A stretch of DNA of 64,000 bases from Streptantibioticus silvisoli (GCF_027947535.2 NZ_JAAGKO020000032.1:1-64000), one strand, 5' to 3'. Shown: positions 27,865 to 36,589, counted from the first letter of the stretch. The notes: generated from the letters alone by a model not told the origin. Numbers and translations are program-made.

Positions 27865-28911
27865 TCAGACCGCCGCTTCCGGCGCGACGGCCGGGCGGCG
27901 GCTGGCGATGACCTTCCTGGCCAGCGACTTCGGGCTGGTCAGGAAGCCCCAGCCCCACGTCATGTGCATGGTCGCCAGCGCCACCGGGATCCGCAGCCGG
28001 GCGCCGAGGTCCAGGCCCTTGCCGGCCGGCAGCGACCCGAGCACGATGCCCGCCACGTAGCCGACCGGGACGACGAAGCCGATCGGGTGGACCAGCACGC
28101 CGACCAGCACGCCCGCCACGATCGCCAGCACGGCGGCCGGCGGGGCGAGGTAGCGCAGGTTGATCGACCCGGAGTGGAACCGGGCCACCACGTGCCGCCA
28201 GCGGCCGTAGTTGCGGTACTGCTTGGCCAGTTCGCGCACGTTGGGCCGCGGCCGGTAGGAGACCTTCAGCTCCGGCGAGAACCAGATCCGGCGGCCGGAC
28301 TCGCGGATGCGGAAGTTCAGCTCCCAGTCCTGGGCGCGGATGAACTCCTCGTTGTAGCCGCCGAGCCGGTCCAGCACCTCGCGGCGGAAGACGCCGAGGT
28401 AGACGGTCTCGGCCTCGCCGGCCCGGCCGCCGGTGTGGAAGGCGGCGTTGCCCACCCCGATCTTCGCGGTCATCGCGGCGGCGACCGCGCGCTCCCAGGC
28501 GTTCTCGCCCTCGGCGTGCATGATGCCGCCGACGTTGGCCGCGCCGGTCTCGTCCAGCAGGCGCACGGCGGTGGCGATGTAGTTCGGCGAGAGCATGCCG
28601 TGGCCGTCGACCCGGACCACCACGGGGTGACGCGAGGCCTTGATGGCGGCGTTCAGCGCGGCGGGGGTGCGGCCGGTCGGGTTGGGCACGGTGTGCACCC
28701 GCGGGTCCTCGGCGACCAGCCGCGCGGCGATCTCGTCGGTACGGTCGGTGGACGGGCCCAGGGCGATCACGACTTCCAGCTCACCGGCGTACTCCTGCTG
28801 GAGGACTCGGGTGACGGACTCGCGCAGATGCCGCTCCTCGTTGAGCACCGGCATGATCACCGAAACGGCGGGGAGGCCGGGGGCCTCGGCGGGGGTCTGG
28901 TCGGCGTTCAT
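27865..28911 (-). CDS. Membrane-associated family 2 glycosyltransferase
   Basis: A 348-residue enzyme with a GT-A domain: VSVIMPVLNEERHLRESV at the start, the DGHGMLSP metal-binding DxD-type region, and the QDWELNFRIR catalytic segment (acid QDWE). Hydrophobic segments follow near the C-terminus (about 245-300). It resembles the succinoglycan/ExoA-type glycosyltransferases that add a sugar to lipid-linked intermediates. The start is ATG 28909-28911; upstream in-frame sequence is a Pro/Ala low-complexity repeat and is excluded. Sitting among LCP genes, it may build a polymer that LCP proteins attach to the wall. Confidence 0.87.
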   Translation of the reverse strand: MNADQTPAEAPGLPAVSVIMPVLNEERHLRESVTRVLQQEYAGELEVVIALGPSTDRTDEIAARLVAEDPRVHTVPNPTGRTPAALNAAIKASRHPVVVRVDGHGMLSPNYIATAVRLLDETGAANVGGIMHAEGENAWERAVAAAMTAKIGVGNAAFHTGGRAGEAETVYLGVFRREVLDRLGGYNEEFIRAQDWELNFRIRESGRRIWFSPELKVSYRPRPNVRELAKQYRNYGRWRHVVARFHSGSINLRYLAPPAAVLAIVAGVLVGVLVHPIGFVVPVGYVAGIVLGSLPAGKGLDLGARLRIPVALATMHMTWGWGFLTSPKSLARKVIASRRPAVAPEAAV

Positions 28912-28978
28912 CGGCGGACACGTTACCGCGAACGCGCCGGCCCCCCGCGCCCCGGGCGCCGGTGCGGGCTCCGGTGGG

Positions 28979-29135
28979 CACGGTTCGGGGGCCGACGGGG
29001 GCGGCGCGGGGTTCGACGCGGGGGCCGCGGAGTGCGGCGGCGCGGGGGCCGCGGAGTGCGGGGGCGCGGGGTTCGGCGCGGGGGCCGCGGAGCGCGGGGG
29101 CGCGGGGGCCGCGGGGGGCGGCGGGTCCGGGCGGG
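28979..29135. repeat. G-rich ~24-30 bp tandem repeats upstream of LCP3
   Basis: The divergent gap of 385 bases between the glycosyltransferase and LCP3 carries repeats of GCGGGGGCCGCGGAGTGCG with GGCGCGGGGTTCG-type spacers on the plus strand. No gene is supported. The long G-runs could form strand-asymmetric secondary structure. Confidence 0.75.
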
Positions 29136-29296
29136 TGGCCGGCGGTGGGTGGTCCGGCGTGGGGGCGGGGGCGGTCCGGGGGGTACGGCTAGCCTGATGA
29201 TCCTTTATGCCGCTTGTATGCGCATTCGTTCGTCCGTGTGCGGCCCCCGGCCCACCGACCCACCGGCCGACCGTGCGCGTGACGGAGGTGCCCGCC

Positions 29297-30778
29297 ATGC
29301 CCCAGCCAGCCCGCCGGACCCCGCGTGCCGTGTCCGCCGGCCGCCGGCGACGGCCGGGCGCGCGCCGCCGCCACCGGACGCACCGGGCCCGGCGGATCGC
29401 CGGCGCGGTCTCGCTGGCGGTGCTGACCACCAGCGGGCTGGTCAACGTGGCGATGGAGGGCGTCGGCGGCGGCATCGGCCGGGTGGACGCGTTCGCCGGG
29501 CTGGACAACCGGCCGCCCAAGAGCCTCGGGGAGAACTTCCTGCTGGTCGGCACCGACGACCGCGACCACCTCACCGGGGCCGAAAGCGCCCGCTACCGGC
29601 TCGGCGGCGCCCCCTGCCACTGCACCGACACGGTCATGCTGGCCCACCTGTCCCAGGACCGCTCGCGGCTGTCGGTGGTGAGCGTGCCGCGCGACACCGA
29701 GGTGCGGCTGCCGGCCGGCGACGGCCGCCCGGCGCGGATCACCAAGCTCAACTCCGCCTACCAGCAAGGCGGTCCGCGGCTGGCGGTGGCCACCGTGGAG
29801 CACCTGACCGGCGTGCACGTCGACCACTACCTGGAGTGGGACTTCGCCGGCTTCATGAAGACCGTCGACGCGCTCGGCGGCGTGCCGGTGTGCACCGAGG
29901 TGCCGTTGCGCGACGCGAAGTCCGGCCTCGACCTGCCGGCCGGCACCACCGTCCTCAACGGCGGCCGGGCGCTGGAGTACGTGCGGGCCCGCTATCTCGA
30001 CGGCACCGCCGACCTGGGCCGGATGCGCCGCCAGCAGAAGTTCCTGGCCGAGGTCGTGCACCGCGCGACCTCCACCGGCCTGCTGCTCGACCCGGTCAAG
30101 CTGGCCGGCACCGTGCGGACCACCCTGGGCTCGATCCGCGCCGACACCGGCCTGGACCCCGCCGACCTGATCCATCTCGCCGAAGCGGTACGGGACTTCA
30201 CGCCCGGCTCGTCGGAGTTCACCTCGGTGCCGGTGGCCGACCTCGACCGCCGGCTGCCCGGCGCCGGCGCCGCGGTCACCTGGGACCGCCCGCAGGCCGA
30301 CCGGCTGTTCGCCGCGATCCGCGCCGACCGCCCGCTCACCGCCGGCCGTTCCGCCACCGGGTCGCACCGTGCCGCGCCCGGCACCCCGGTGCCGGTGGAC
30401 CCGCACGCGGTACGCGTCGTGGTCACCGGCGCCGACCACGACGCGGTACGCCGCACGGCGGTCACGCTGCTCGCGGAGGGGTTCGCCGTCCGCCCGCCGT
30501 CCGCGGTGCGCCGGGTGCCCGCGGTCGCCACGTCCGGCGGCGCGCGCACCGTCATCTCCTACGACCCGCGCTGGGACCGCTCCGCCCGCTCACTGGCCGC
30601 CGCGCTGCCCGGCTCCACCGTCCGCCGCGTCCCCCTGCTCGGCGGCGTCCTGCGCGTCGCCCTCGGCACCGGCCGCTCGCCGGTCGCCCCCGTGCGGTAC
30701 GCGCCCGCCGCGCCGGAGCCCGGAGCCGGCGCCGGGGTCGCCGGCGCGGTCACCGGCGACAGCGAGCTGTGCCCGTAG
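29297..30778 (+). CDS. LCP family wall-polymer ligase 3 with LytR_C domain
   Basis: A 493-residue LCP protein. It has a strongly basic N-terminal 33 residues, one membrane helix (about 33-53), the LCP domain starting FLLVGTDDRD (81-90) with CTDTVMLAHLS, VSVPRDTEVRLP, EYVRARYLDGTADLGRMRRQQKFL, and a LytR_C domain at about 372-470 (VRVVVTGADHDAVRRTAVTLL). SD GGAGGTG precedes ATG 29297. The catalytic Asp and Arg residues are all present, so it should be active in attaching a glycopolymer to peptidoglycan. Confidence 0.88.
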   Translation: MPQPARRTPRAVSAGRRRRPGARRRHRTHRARRIAGAVSLAVLTTSGLVNVAMEGVGGGIGRVDAFAGLDNRPPKSLGENFLLVGTDDRDHLTGAESARYRLGGAPCHCTDTVMLAHLSQDRSRLSVVSVPRDTEVRLPAGDGRPARITKLNSAYQQGGPRLAVATVEHLTGVHVDHYLEWDFAGFMKTVDALGGVPVCTEVPLRDAKSGLDLPAGTTVLNGGRALEYVRARYLDGTADLGRMRRQQKFLAEVVHRATSTGLLLDPVKLAGTVRTTLGSIRADTGLDPADLIHLAEAVRDFTPGSSEFTSVPVADLDRRLPGAGAAVTWDRPQADRLFAAIRADRPLTAGRSATGSHRAAPGTPVPVDPHAVRVVVTGADHDAVRRTAVTLLAEGFAVRPPSAVRRVPAVATSGGARTVISYDPRWDRSARSLAAALPGSTVRRVPLLGGVLRVALGTGRSPVAPVRYAPAAPEPGAGAGVAGAVTGDSELCP

Positions 30779-30906
30779 GGCGGGTACGGGGGGCGGCCGG
30801 ACCGGCCGCGTGCGGGACCGGCGTGGGCGCCGCACCGGCCGTCCGGCGGCCCGGAGGAACCCTGTCCGGTGCCGACCGGACCGGCGGGGCGGCGCCGGAC
30901 ACGCGT

Positions 30907-30944
30907 GAGCGGGCCGGCCCCCGCAGCGCAGGGGCGGCCCGCTC
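30907..30944 (-). terminator. Terminator of the PAKP-repeat gene (probably bidirectional)
   Basis: GAGCGGGCC-G-GCCCC pairs with GGGGC-GGCCCGCTC across a 9-base loop, a 14-bp GC-rich stem with one bulge. It sits between the converging LCP3 and PAKP-repeat genes, about 20 bases past the latter's stop. Confidence 0.65.
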
Positions 30945-30964
30945 GGCCGCTGGGGCGGGAAGGC

Positions 30965-31774
30965 TCAGCCCACGTGGCTCACGGCCGACTGCGCCGGGTG
31001 CGCGGCCTTGGCCGGCGCCGCGGGCTTGGCGGGGGTGAGGTGCTTCATCGGCGCCGTGGGCTTGGCCGGGGCCAGGCGGTGCACGGGCTTCGCGGGCTTG
31101 GCCGGGGCCAGGTGCTTCACCGGCATCGCGGGCTTGGCCGGGGTCAGGCGGTGCGCGGGCTTCGCCGGCTTGGCCGGGGCCAGGTGCTTCACGGGCTTGG
31201 CCGGCATCAGGTGCTTCACGGGCTTGGCCGGCATCAGGTGCTTGGCGGGCTTGGCCGGCATCAGGTGCTTCACCGGCTTGGCCGGCATCAGGTGCTTCAC
31301 CGGCACCGCGGGCTTCGCCGGAGTCAGGTGCTTGGCGGGCTTCGCCGGAGTCAGATGCTTCGCGGGCTTGGCCGGCATCAGGTGCTTCGCCGGCTTCGCC
31401 GGGGTCAGATGCTTGGCGGGCTTCGCCGGGGTCAGATGCTTCGCCGGCTTCGCCGGGGTCAGATGCTTGGCGGGCTTCGCCGGCTTCGCCGGGCTCAAGG
31501 GCTTCGCCGGCACTGCCGGCTTGGCCGGCTTGGCCGGCAGCGCCGGGTGGAGGAGTTCGGCCGGGATGAGCTGCTCGTCGGTCAGCGCCGGTTTGGCGGT
31601 CTTGTCGGCGACCACGCAGGCCTGGAAGAGGCCCTGGTTGTTCAGCGCGAATCCGGGGGCCCAGCCCGACGGGCAGGTGCGGGCCGCCGGGGCCGCCTGG
31701 GCGGTGGCCGGAAGCGCGAGGCCGAGGCCGGCTGCGGCGAGCACGGCGAACGTGCCTGCGGTGGTGCGGTGCAT
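30965..31774 (-). CDS. Secreted PAKP/KHL repeat protein
   Basis: A 269-residue secreted protein of unrecognised family. A signal peptide (MHRTTAGTFAVLAAAGLGL, cleavage after AQA) is followed by a short domain with two Cys (RTCPSGWAPGF, FQACVVADK). Then about 185 residues are almost only 9-residue repeats of the type PAKPAKHLT (variants KHLM, KHLA, VHRL, AHRL). The repeat region is very basic (Lys, His) and Pro-rich and should be extended. It could bind anionic wall polymers such as teichoic acids, or peptidoglycan. SD GAGAGGAAC precedes ATG 31774. Lack of a sorting signal suggests non-covalent retention or release. Confidence 0.8.
   Translation of the reverse strand: MHRTTAGTFAVLAAAGLGLALPATAQAAPAARTCPSGWAPGFALNNQGLFQACVVADKTAKPALTDEQLIPAELLHPALPAKPAKPAVPAKPLSPAKPAKPAKHLTPAKPAKHLTPAKPAKHLTPAKPAKHLMPAKPAKHLTPAKPAKHLTPAKPAVPVKHLMPAKPVKHLMPAKPAKHLMPAKPVKHLMPAKPVKHLAPAKPAKPAHRLTPAKPAMPVKHLAPAKPAKPVHRLAPAKPTAPMKHLTPAKPAAPAKAAHPAQSAVSHVG
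31020..31530 (-). repeat. 27-bp coding repeats of the PAKP protein
   Basis: The plus strand shows a near-perfect 27-bp period, for example GGGGTCAGATGCTT then GGCGGGCTTCGCC, about 17 times. It stays in frame and encodes the PAKPxKHLx units. Some neighbouring units are identical at DNA level, pointing to recent expansion. Confidence 0.9.
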
Positions 31775-31928
31775 GACGTTCCTCTCATCGGGGCGCGGAG
31801 ACACGCCCGGTCGCCGTTAGGCATATGTCGTACCGCGTTCCGCCAATCGGGACGGTGGCGCCGCCCACCGTCCTGGCCCACCGGTGTCCCCCGCGTGGCG
31901 GCCGGGGAGTCGGCAGGCCCGCCGGAGG

Positions 31929-32462
31929 TCAGTCGTCCTGCGCGGTGCCGCGTTCGTCGCGCAGGTCCTTGATGGCGCGGCGGCGGGCCAGCCGGTGGGT
32001 GCGGCGGATCTGCGCCTCGTCGAACCGCTGGCGGTCCTGGTCGTTCTCGGCGAGCACCGCCGGCACCTCGCGCGGGTGGCCGGCCGCGTCGACCGCCACG
32101 AAGACCAGGTAGGCGCTGGCCACATGGGTGGAGGGACCGGACTCGTTCCACCGCTCCGCCGAGACGCGCACCCCGATCTCCATGGAGCTGCGGCCGGTCC
32201 AGTTGACCTGCGCGTCGACCTTGAGCAGGTCGCCGACCCGCACCGGTTCGAGGAACGCCATCTCGTCCATCGCGCCGGTCACCGCCGGGCCCTCGGAGTG
32301 CCGTCCGGCGACCGCCCCGGCGGCGTCGTCGACCAGCTTCATCACCACGCCGCCGTGCACGGTGCCCAGCAGGTTGGTGTGCTGGTTGGTCATGATGTGC
32401 GACAACGTCACGCGGGAGGCCGAGTTGGGCTTCGCGGGCGGTCCGGGCAGCGGCTCGTTCAT
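31929..32462 (-). CDS. Acyl-CoA thioesterase (hotdog fold)
   Basis: A 177-residue single-hotdog thioesterase of the YciA/BFIT-type acyl-CoA hydrolase family. It has the N-terminal SRVTLSHIMTNQHTNLLGTVHGGVVMKLVDDAAG with the HGG motif and catalytic Asp, then MDEMAFLEPVRVGDLLKVDAQVNWTGRSSMEIGVRV. It hydrolyses acyl-CoA to free acid and CoA in the cytosol. The C-terminal 45 residues are charged and predicted helical. The gene stands alone; its partner pathway is not evident from the neighbours. Confidence 0.9.
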   Translation of the reverse strand: MNEPLPGPPAKPNSASRVTLSHIMTNQHTNLLGTVHGGVVMKLVDDAAGAVAGRHSEGPAVTGAMDEMAFLEPVRVGDLLKVDAQVNWTGRSSMEIGVRVSAERWNESGPSTHVASAYLVFVAVDAAGHPREVPAVLAENDQDRQRFDEAQIRRTHRLARRRAIKDLRDERGTAQDD

Positions 32463-32659
32463 GGGCCCAGATTAATCCCGCCGTACCGGACCCCTGTGGT
32501 AATGCTTCACCTGACCGGTCAAGTACCGCCGTAGCGGGGCGAGTCGGCGTTGGGCACCCGTCTTCGCCCCGGCGCCCGCCCGGGGAGCCGGTCACCCCTG
32601 AGGGTGGTAGCGAGGGAATCCCAGGTCACGCCGGTTCTACGGCGAGAATCGTTGAGGTC

Positions 32660-33238
32660 ATGAAGCCGCAAGTCCCCCCGACCGCGGCGCCGGCGCACGC
32701 CGGCGCCCCCGAGTGCCGCTGGACGCTGCGCGCCGAGCCGCACGGGCTGCACGAGGTACGCCGCGCCGTACGCGCCCGGCTGCGCGCCTGGGGCCGCGAG
32801 GAGCTGACGCTCCCGGCCGCGATGTGCGTGACCGAATTACTCAGCAACGTCCACAAGCACGCCCGGTCCCCGGAGTGCGAGCTGACCATGCGCGGAATCA
32901 CCCGTGGCATCCGGATTTCCGTCATCGACCGGGAGCCTCGGCTGCCGGTGGCGGGCGAACCAGGCCACCTGTCGCGGCGCGGCCGCGGCCTGTTCCTGCT
33001 CGGCGGGACGGTCGACGCGTGGGGCGCGCTGCCGGTGCCCGGCGGCAAGGAGGTCTGGTTCACGCTGCACGCCGACGACGACCACTCCCCCGCCGCACCG
33101 CACCGCGACCGCGCGCACTCCGCCGACGGGACCGGTGACCCGATCGGCGGCCTGACCGGCGAAGACACCGGCGGCCCGACCACCGCCGGCACCGACGGCG
33201 GAACCCCCGGCGGAACCAACCGCGGGAGGCACGCGTGA
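32660..33238 (+). CDS. RsbW-like anti-sigma/ATP-binding regulatory protein
   Basis: A 192-residue protein with a HATPase_c fold of the RsbW/SpoIIAB type common in Streptomyces. N-box: VTELLSNVHKHARSP; G-boxes: VIDREPRLP and RRGRGLFLLGGTVDAWG. The last 50 residues are a Gly/Thr/Asp-rich tail. Such proteins bind ATP and often phosphorylate an STAS partner or bind a sigma factor; no sigma or STAS gene adjoins it. The stop overlaps the GTG of the next gene (GTGA), so the two are coupled. Confidence 0.82.
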   Translation: MKPQVPPTAAPAHAGAPECRWTLRAEPHGLHEVRRAVRARLRAWGREELTLPAAMCVTELLSNVHKHARSPECELTMRGITRGIRISVIDREPRLPVAGEPGHLSRRGRGLFLLGGTVDAWGALPVPGGKEVWFTLHADDDHSPAAPHRDRAHSADGTGDPIGGLTGEDTGGPTTAGTDGGTPGGTNRGRHA

Positions 33239-33696
33239 CGCCGCAGACTCCGCTGACGCCGCAGACGCCGCTGACGCCGTTGCCGGAGCTGACCCGCGAG
33301 GGCATCAACGCGCTGGCGACGTACACCTGGCTGGAGACGACCGCGATCGGGCGGATAGCGGTGGTGCTGGCCGCGCATCCCGAAGGCGGCGACGGGGCGC
33401 GGTCGTTCGCGCGGGCGCTGCGGCTGGCCGAGCCGGCGGACCGGATGCCGTACGTCGGCGACCGGATATCCGTCGACGGCGCGCACGCGCGGTTGCGGCT
33501 CGACGACTGCGCGTACCTGGTGGAGTTGGCCGTCGGCCCGCAGTGGGCCGCGTTCGTGGCCGGCGGCGGACCGGTCGCGCTGGTCGCCGGCCTCGATCCG
33601 CTGCCGCGCTGCGCGCCGCCGGACACCGTGGCGTCCTACCTGCGCGGGGCCCGGCTGCGCCTGGGCACGACAGCGGTGGCCCGCGAGGACGTCTGA
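33235..33696 (+). CDS. Conserved hypothetical protein coupled to the RsbW-like gene
   Basis: A 153-residue cytosolic protein starting VTPQTPLTPQTPLTPLPELTREG, with a small TPQTPL repeat at the N-terminus. I do not recognise a family. It has no membrane segment and two Cys (DDCAYLV, PRCAPPD). Start GTG 33235 overlaps the preceding stop, so it is co-translated with the RsbW-like protein and may be its partner. The 280-base gap after it contains a direct repeat TCGGATGAAAG (about 33873-33896) but no gene. Confidence 0.65.
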   Translation: MTPQTPLTPQTPLTPLPELTREGINALATYTWLETTAIGRIAVVLAAHPEGGDGARSFARALRLAEPADRMPYVGDRISVDGAHARLRLDDCAYLVELAVGPQWAAFVAGGGPVALVAGLDPLPRCAPPDTVASYLRGARLRLGTTAVAREDV

Positions 33697-33976
33697 CGCG
33701 AGCCGGTCCCCCGACCGGGACGCACGCCCGCCCCCGGGCCGAATCACCGCGCCGTACGCGAATCACGATCCGCATACAGGTCGATACGCAACGCAACCAC
33801 CGGCCGGTACACGGGCTGTTCCCGGGCCGCTTCGCCGTCGGGACACTGGCCCGGACCCGCTCCCCTCTCGATCGGATGAAAGGGTCGGATGAAAGTACGG
33901 TCACCAATCCATCAGGTCTGCTACAGAACGGTCCCGGCCCGTCGGCCCCGGGCGGTCAGCGGGCACACTTCAGTGC

Positions 33977-35257
33977 ATGGACGCATGGCGCGATGGTTGG
34001 ACCGACGAGGGCGAGCCCGAGGGGGCCCGTGTGATGCCGCACGTCCGGCGCGAGGACCGCTACGGCGGGCGGCCGGACGACCGTGGGCGGCAGGCGTATC
34101 CGGGCGGTCACCCGCAGCAGGGGCGCACGCACGGCGAGCCGCCGCTGCCCCCGGAGCTGGACCCACGCCGCGCGGGCCGGGTGCCCCGGCAGCCGCAGCG
34201 CGACCCCGGGTACGACGGGGGCGCCCCGCCGTACCGCGGCGGTGGCGGGAGCGGACCGGGCCGGCCGCGCAACTGGCGCAAGCGCATCACGTACGGCGTG
34301 CTGACGCTGGTCGTCGCGCTGATCGCCACGTCCATCGGCACGTACTTCTGGGCGGACGGCAAGCTCGCGCGGACCGTCGACCTGAGCACGCTGCCGGACC
34401 GGCCGCCGGTCGGCAAGGGCACCAACTACCTGATCGTGGGCTCCGACAGCCGCGACGGGATGTCGGCGGCGGAGAAGAAGGAGCTGCACACCGGCTCCGC
34501 CGACGGCAAGCGCACCGACTCGATGATGGTGCTGCACATAGGTTCCAACGGCGACACGCTGATGAGCCTGCCGCGTGACTCCTACGTGACGATACCGGCG
34601 TTCACCGGTGAGTCCGGCAAGCACTACCCGGCCACCACGCACAAGCTGAACACCGCGTACTCGTGGGGCGGCGGGGCGCTGCTGACGCAGACGGTGGAGC
34701 ACGACACCGGTATCCACATCGACCACTACGCGGAGATCGGCTTCACCGGCTTCGTGAACCTGGTCAACGCGCTGGGCGGGGTCAACATGTGCCTGCCGAA
34801 CGCGATCCACGACACCGCCTCGGGCGCCGACTTCAAGGCGGGCTGCCAGGAGTTCAACGGCCAGCAGTCGCTGGAGTTCGTGCGTGAGCGGCACGCGGAG
34901 GCCGACCAGGACCTGGGACGGATGCGCAACCAGCAGAAGTTCCTGGCCACCCTGGCCCACCAGGCGGCCTCGCCGTCGACCGTGCTGAACCCCTTCAAGC
35001 TCTACCCGGTGCTCGGCGCGGGCCTGGAGACGCTGGAGGTCGACAAGAGCATGAACCTCTACGACCTGTCCCAGATGTTCTTCGCCATGAAGGACGTCTC
35101 CGGCGGCAACGGCAAGTCGCTGACGGTGCCGATCTCCAACCCCAACCTGCCGACCCCCAGCGACGGCGACGCGGTGGCCTGGGACACCACCCGGGCGCAC
35201 GAGCTGTTCAGCCAGCTGCAGAACGACCAGCCGGTCACCGCGACCGCCTCGAACTGA
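33977..35257 (+). CDS. LCP family wall-polymer ligase 4
   Basis: A 426-residue LCP protein with a 100-residue basic/Gly/Pro-rich cytoplasmic N-terminus, a membrane helix (about 104-124) and a complete LCP domain beginning YLIVGSDSRD (151-160). It shows TDSMMVLHIG, MSLPRDSYVTIPAF, LEFVRERHAEADQDLGRMRNQQKFL. It has no LytR_C domain. A -10-like CACACT ends about 7 bases before ATG 33977, consistent with a leaderless start. A strong hairpin terminator follows. Of the LCP set here this one has the most typical domain and base composition. Confidence 0.9.
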   Translation: MDAWRDGWTDEGEPEGARVMPHVRREDRYGGRPDDRGRQAYPGGHPQQGRTHGEPPLPPELDPRRAGRVPRQPQRDPGYDGGAPPYRGGGGSGPGRPRNWRKRITYGVLTLVVALIATSIGTYFWADGKLARTVDLSTLPDRPPVGKGTNYLIVGSDSRDGMSAAEKKELHTGSADGKRTDSMMVLHIGSNGDTLMSLPRDSYVTIPAFTGESGKHYPATTHKLNTAYSWGGGALLTQTVEHDTGIHIDHYAEIGFTGFVNLVNALGGVNMCLPNAIHDTASGADFKAGCQEFNGQQSLEFVRERHAEADQDLGRMRNQQKFLATLAHQAASPSTVLNPFKLYPVLGAGLETLEVDKSMNLYDLSQMFFAMKDVSGGNGKSLTVPISNPNLPTPSDGDAVAWDTTRAHELFSQLQNDQPVTATASN

Positions 35258-35299
35258 GCCGGCCGGCCACCCGGCCCCCGCACCCGCACCGCAGCGCAA

Positions 35300-35340
35300 C
35301 GCCGCCGCCCCCGGTCACCTGGTGACCGGGGGCGGCGGCG
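35300..35340. terminator. Strong bidirectional terminator between LCP4 and sedolisin
   Basis: A perfect inverted repeat with 20-base arms (35300-35319 and 35321-35340), centred on GGTCACCTGGTGACC, lies between two converging genes about 45 bases past the LCP4 stop and 17 bases from the sedolisin stop. Confidence 0.88.
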
Positions 35341-35356
35341 TGCGGTGCGGTGGCCG

Positions 35357-36589
35357 TCAGCCGGTGAAGGCGGTCAGGCCGTTCGGGGTGCCGAGGCCGG
35401 TCGGGCCGTCGTAGCCGGTCTCCGCGGTGCACAGGTACGCGGGCGAGCAGCTGGCGGTCGAGCCGGTGGTGACGTCGTTCAGGCTGCCGGTGTGGGCGTA
35501 GGGGAAGGACGCCGGGACCGAGCCGGACGACGGGGTGCCGGCGTCGGCGTAGACCGAGGCGATGATCGGCGAGGCGACCGAGGTGCCGCCGAAGACCTCC
35601 CAGCCCGGGTCGCCGCCGTAGGTGTCGTAGACCGCGACACCGGTGGCCGGGTCGGCCACCGCGGAGACGTCGGCCACGGTGCGCTTGGCGCAGCCGGTGT
35701 CCTTCTGCCAGGTCGGCTTGGCGTCGTCCTTCGAGCAACCGGAGCCGGCGCCCTCGGAGGAGGAGGTCGACCACACGCTCTCCGACCAGCCGCGGGCGTT
35801 GGACGCCTTGTTCAGCGCGGTGCCGCCGACCGCGGTGACGTACTTCGACGCCGCCGGGTACTCCACGCCGTAGCCGCTGTCACCGGAGGAGGCGACGACC
35901 GCGACACCGGGGTGGTCGTAGTAGCTGCTGTCGTAGCTGCTGTCGGAGGAGGACTCGCCGCCGCCGTAGCTGTTGGAGACGAACTTGGCGCCCTTGGTGA
36001 CCGCCTCGTTCACCGCCTTGCCCAGGTTGGCGTTGGAGGAGGAGGTGGCCTCGACCAGGATGATGTGCGCGTTCGGCGCGATCGCCGAGACCATGTCCAG
36101 GTCCAGCGACTCCTCCTCGGCCCAGCCGGCGTCGGCGGTCGGCAGCGAGGTGGTCGAGCCGGACTGGCTCATCTTGGTGAAGCAGCCGGTGCCGCAGGCG
36201 GGCAGGCCGTACTGCGATCTGTAGGTCGCCATGTTGGCGGCCGCGTTCGGGTCGTCGTAGGCGTCGATGATGGCGACCGTCTGGCCCGCGCCGCCGCCCG
36301 TCGGCAGGTTGTAGGCGCTGTAGAGGTCACTGGGGCCGTAACCGCTGGGGGTGGCACCGGGGTGCACGCCCATCGGGGCGTTCTCCGTGACGCTGGTCAC
36401 GCGCAGGGCGTTGCACGCCATGACGCCGACGTGCGTCGGAGTGGCACAGGAACGGGTCCACGACACGTGGTGCGTGCCGGCGGCGGTGGCCGCCGGGGCG
36501 GTGGCGGCAAGGCCCGAGACGGCCAGGGCGGCGGCGCCGACGACCGAGTACGCGATGCGGCGCGACTGCGACTTGACGAGGGTGCGCAA
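35357..36589 (-). CDS. Secreted sedolisin-like serine-carboxyl peptidase (S53)
   Basis: A 410-residue secreted endopeptidase. A signal peptide covers MRTLVKSQSRRIAYSVVGAA to about residue 37. The S53 pattern is complete: GPSDLYSAYNLP near residue 85, catalytic Glu159 and Asp163 (E-x3-D), oxyanion Asp237 in SSGDSGYG, nucleophile Ser337 in FGGTSVASP, and a C-terminal Ca-binding LNDVTTGS. There is almost no prodomain before residue 85, unlike most sedolisins with about 180 residues of propeptide. The start is a TTG at 36587-36589 with SD GGAGG 6 bases upstream. It is an extracellular protein-degrading enzyme, probably acid-tolerant. Confidence 0.9.
   Translation of the reverse strand: MRTLVKSQSRRIAYSVVGAAALAVSGLAATAPAATAAGTHHVSWTRSCATPTHVGVMACNALRVTSVTENAPMGVHPGATPSGYGPSDLYSAYNLPTGGGAGQTVAIIDAYDDPNAAANMATYRSQYGLPACGTGCFTKMSQSGSTTSLPTADAGWAEEESLDLDMVSAIAPNAHIILVEATSSSNANLGKAVNEAVTKGAKFVSNSYGGGESSSDSSYDSSYYDHPGVAVVASSGDSGYGVEYPAASKYVTAVGGTALNKASNARGWSESVWSTSSSEGAGSGCSKDDAKPTWQKDTGCAKRTVADVSAVADPATGVAVYDTYGGDPGWEVFGGTSVASPIIASVYADAGTPSSGSVPASFPYAHTGSLNDVTTGSTASCSPAYLCTAETGYDGPTGLGTPNGLTAFTG

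Noticed and set aside
31008-31820. A plus-strand frame with GLAGxRCF repeats antisense to the PAKP gene
   Set aside because: It mirrors the 27-bp repeats on the other strand. The minus frame has a signal peptide, SD and terminator; the plus frame has none.
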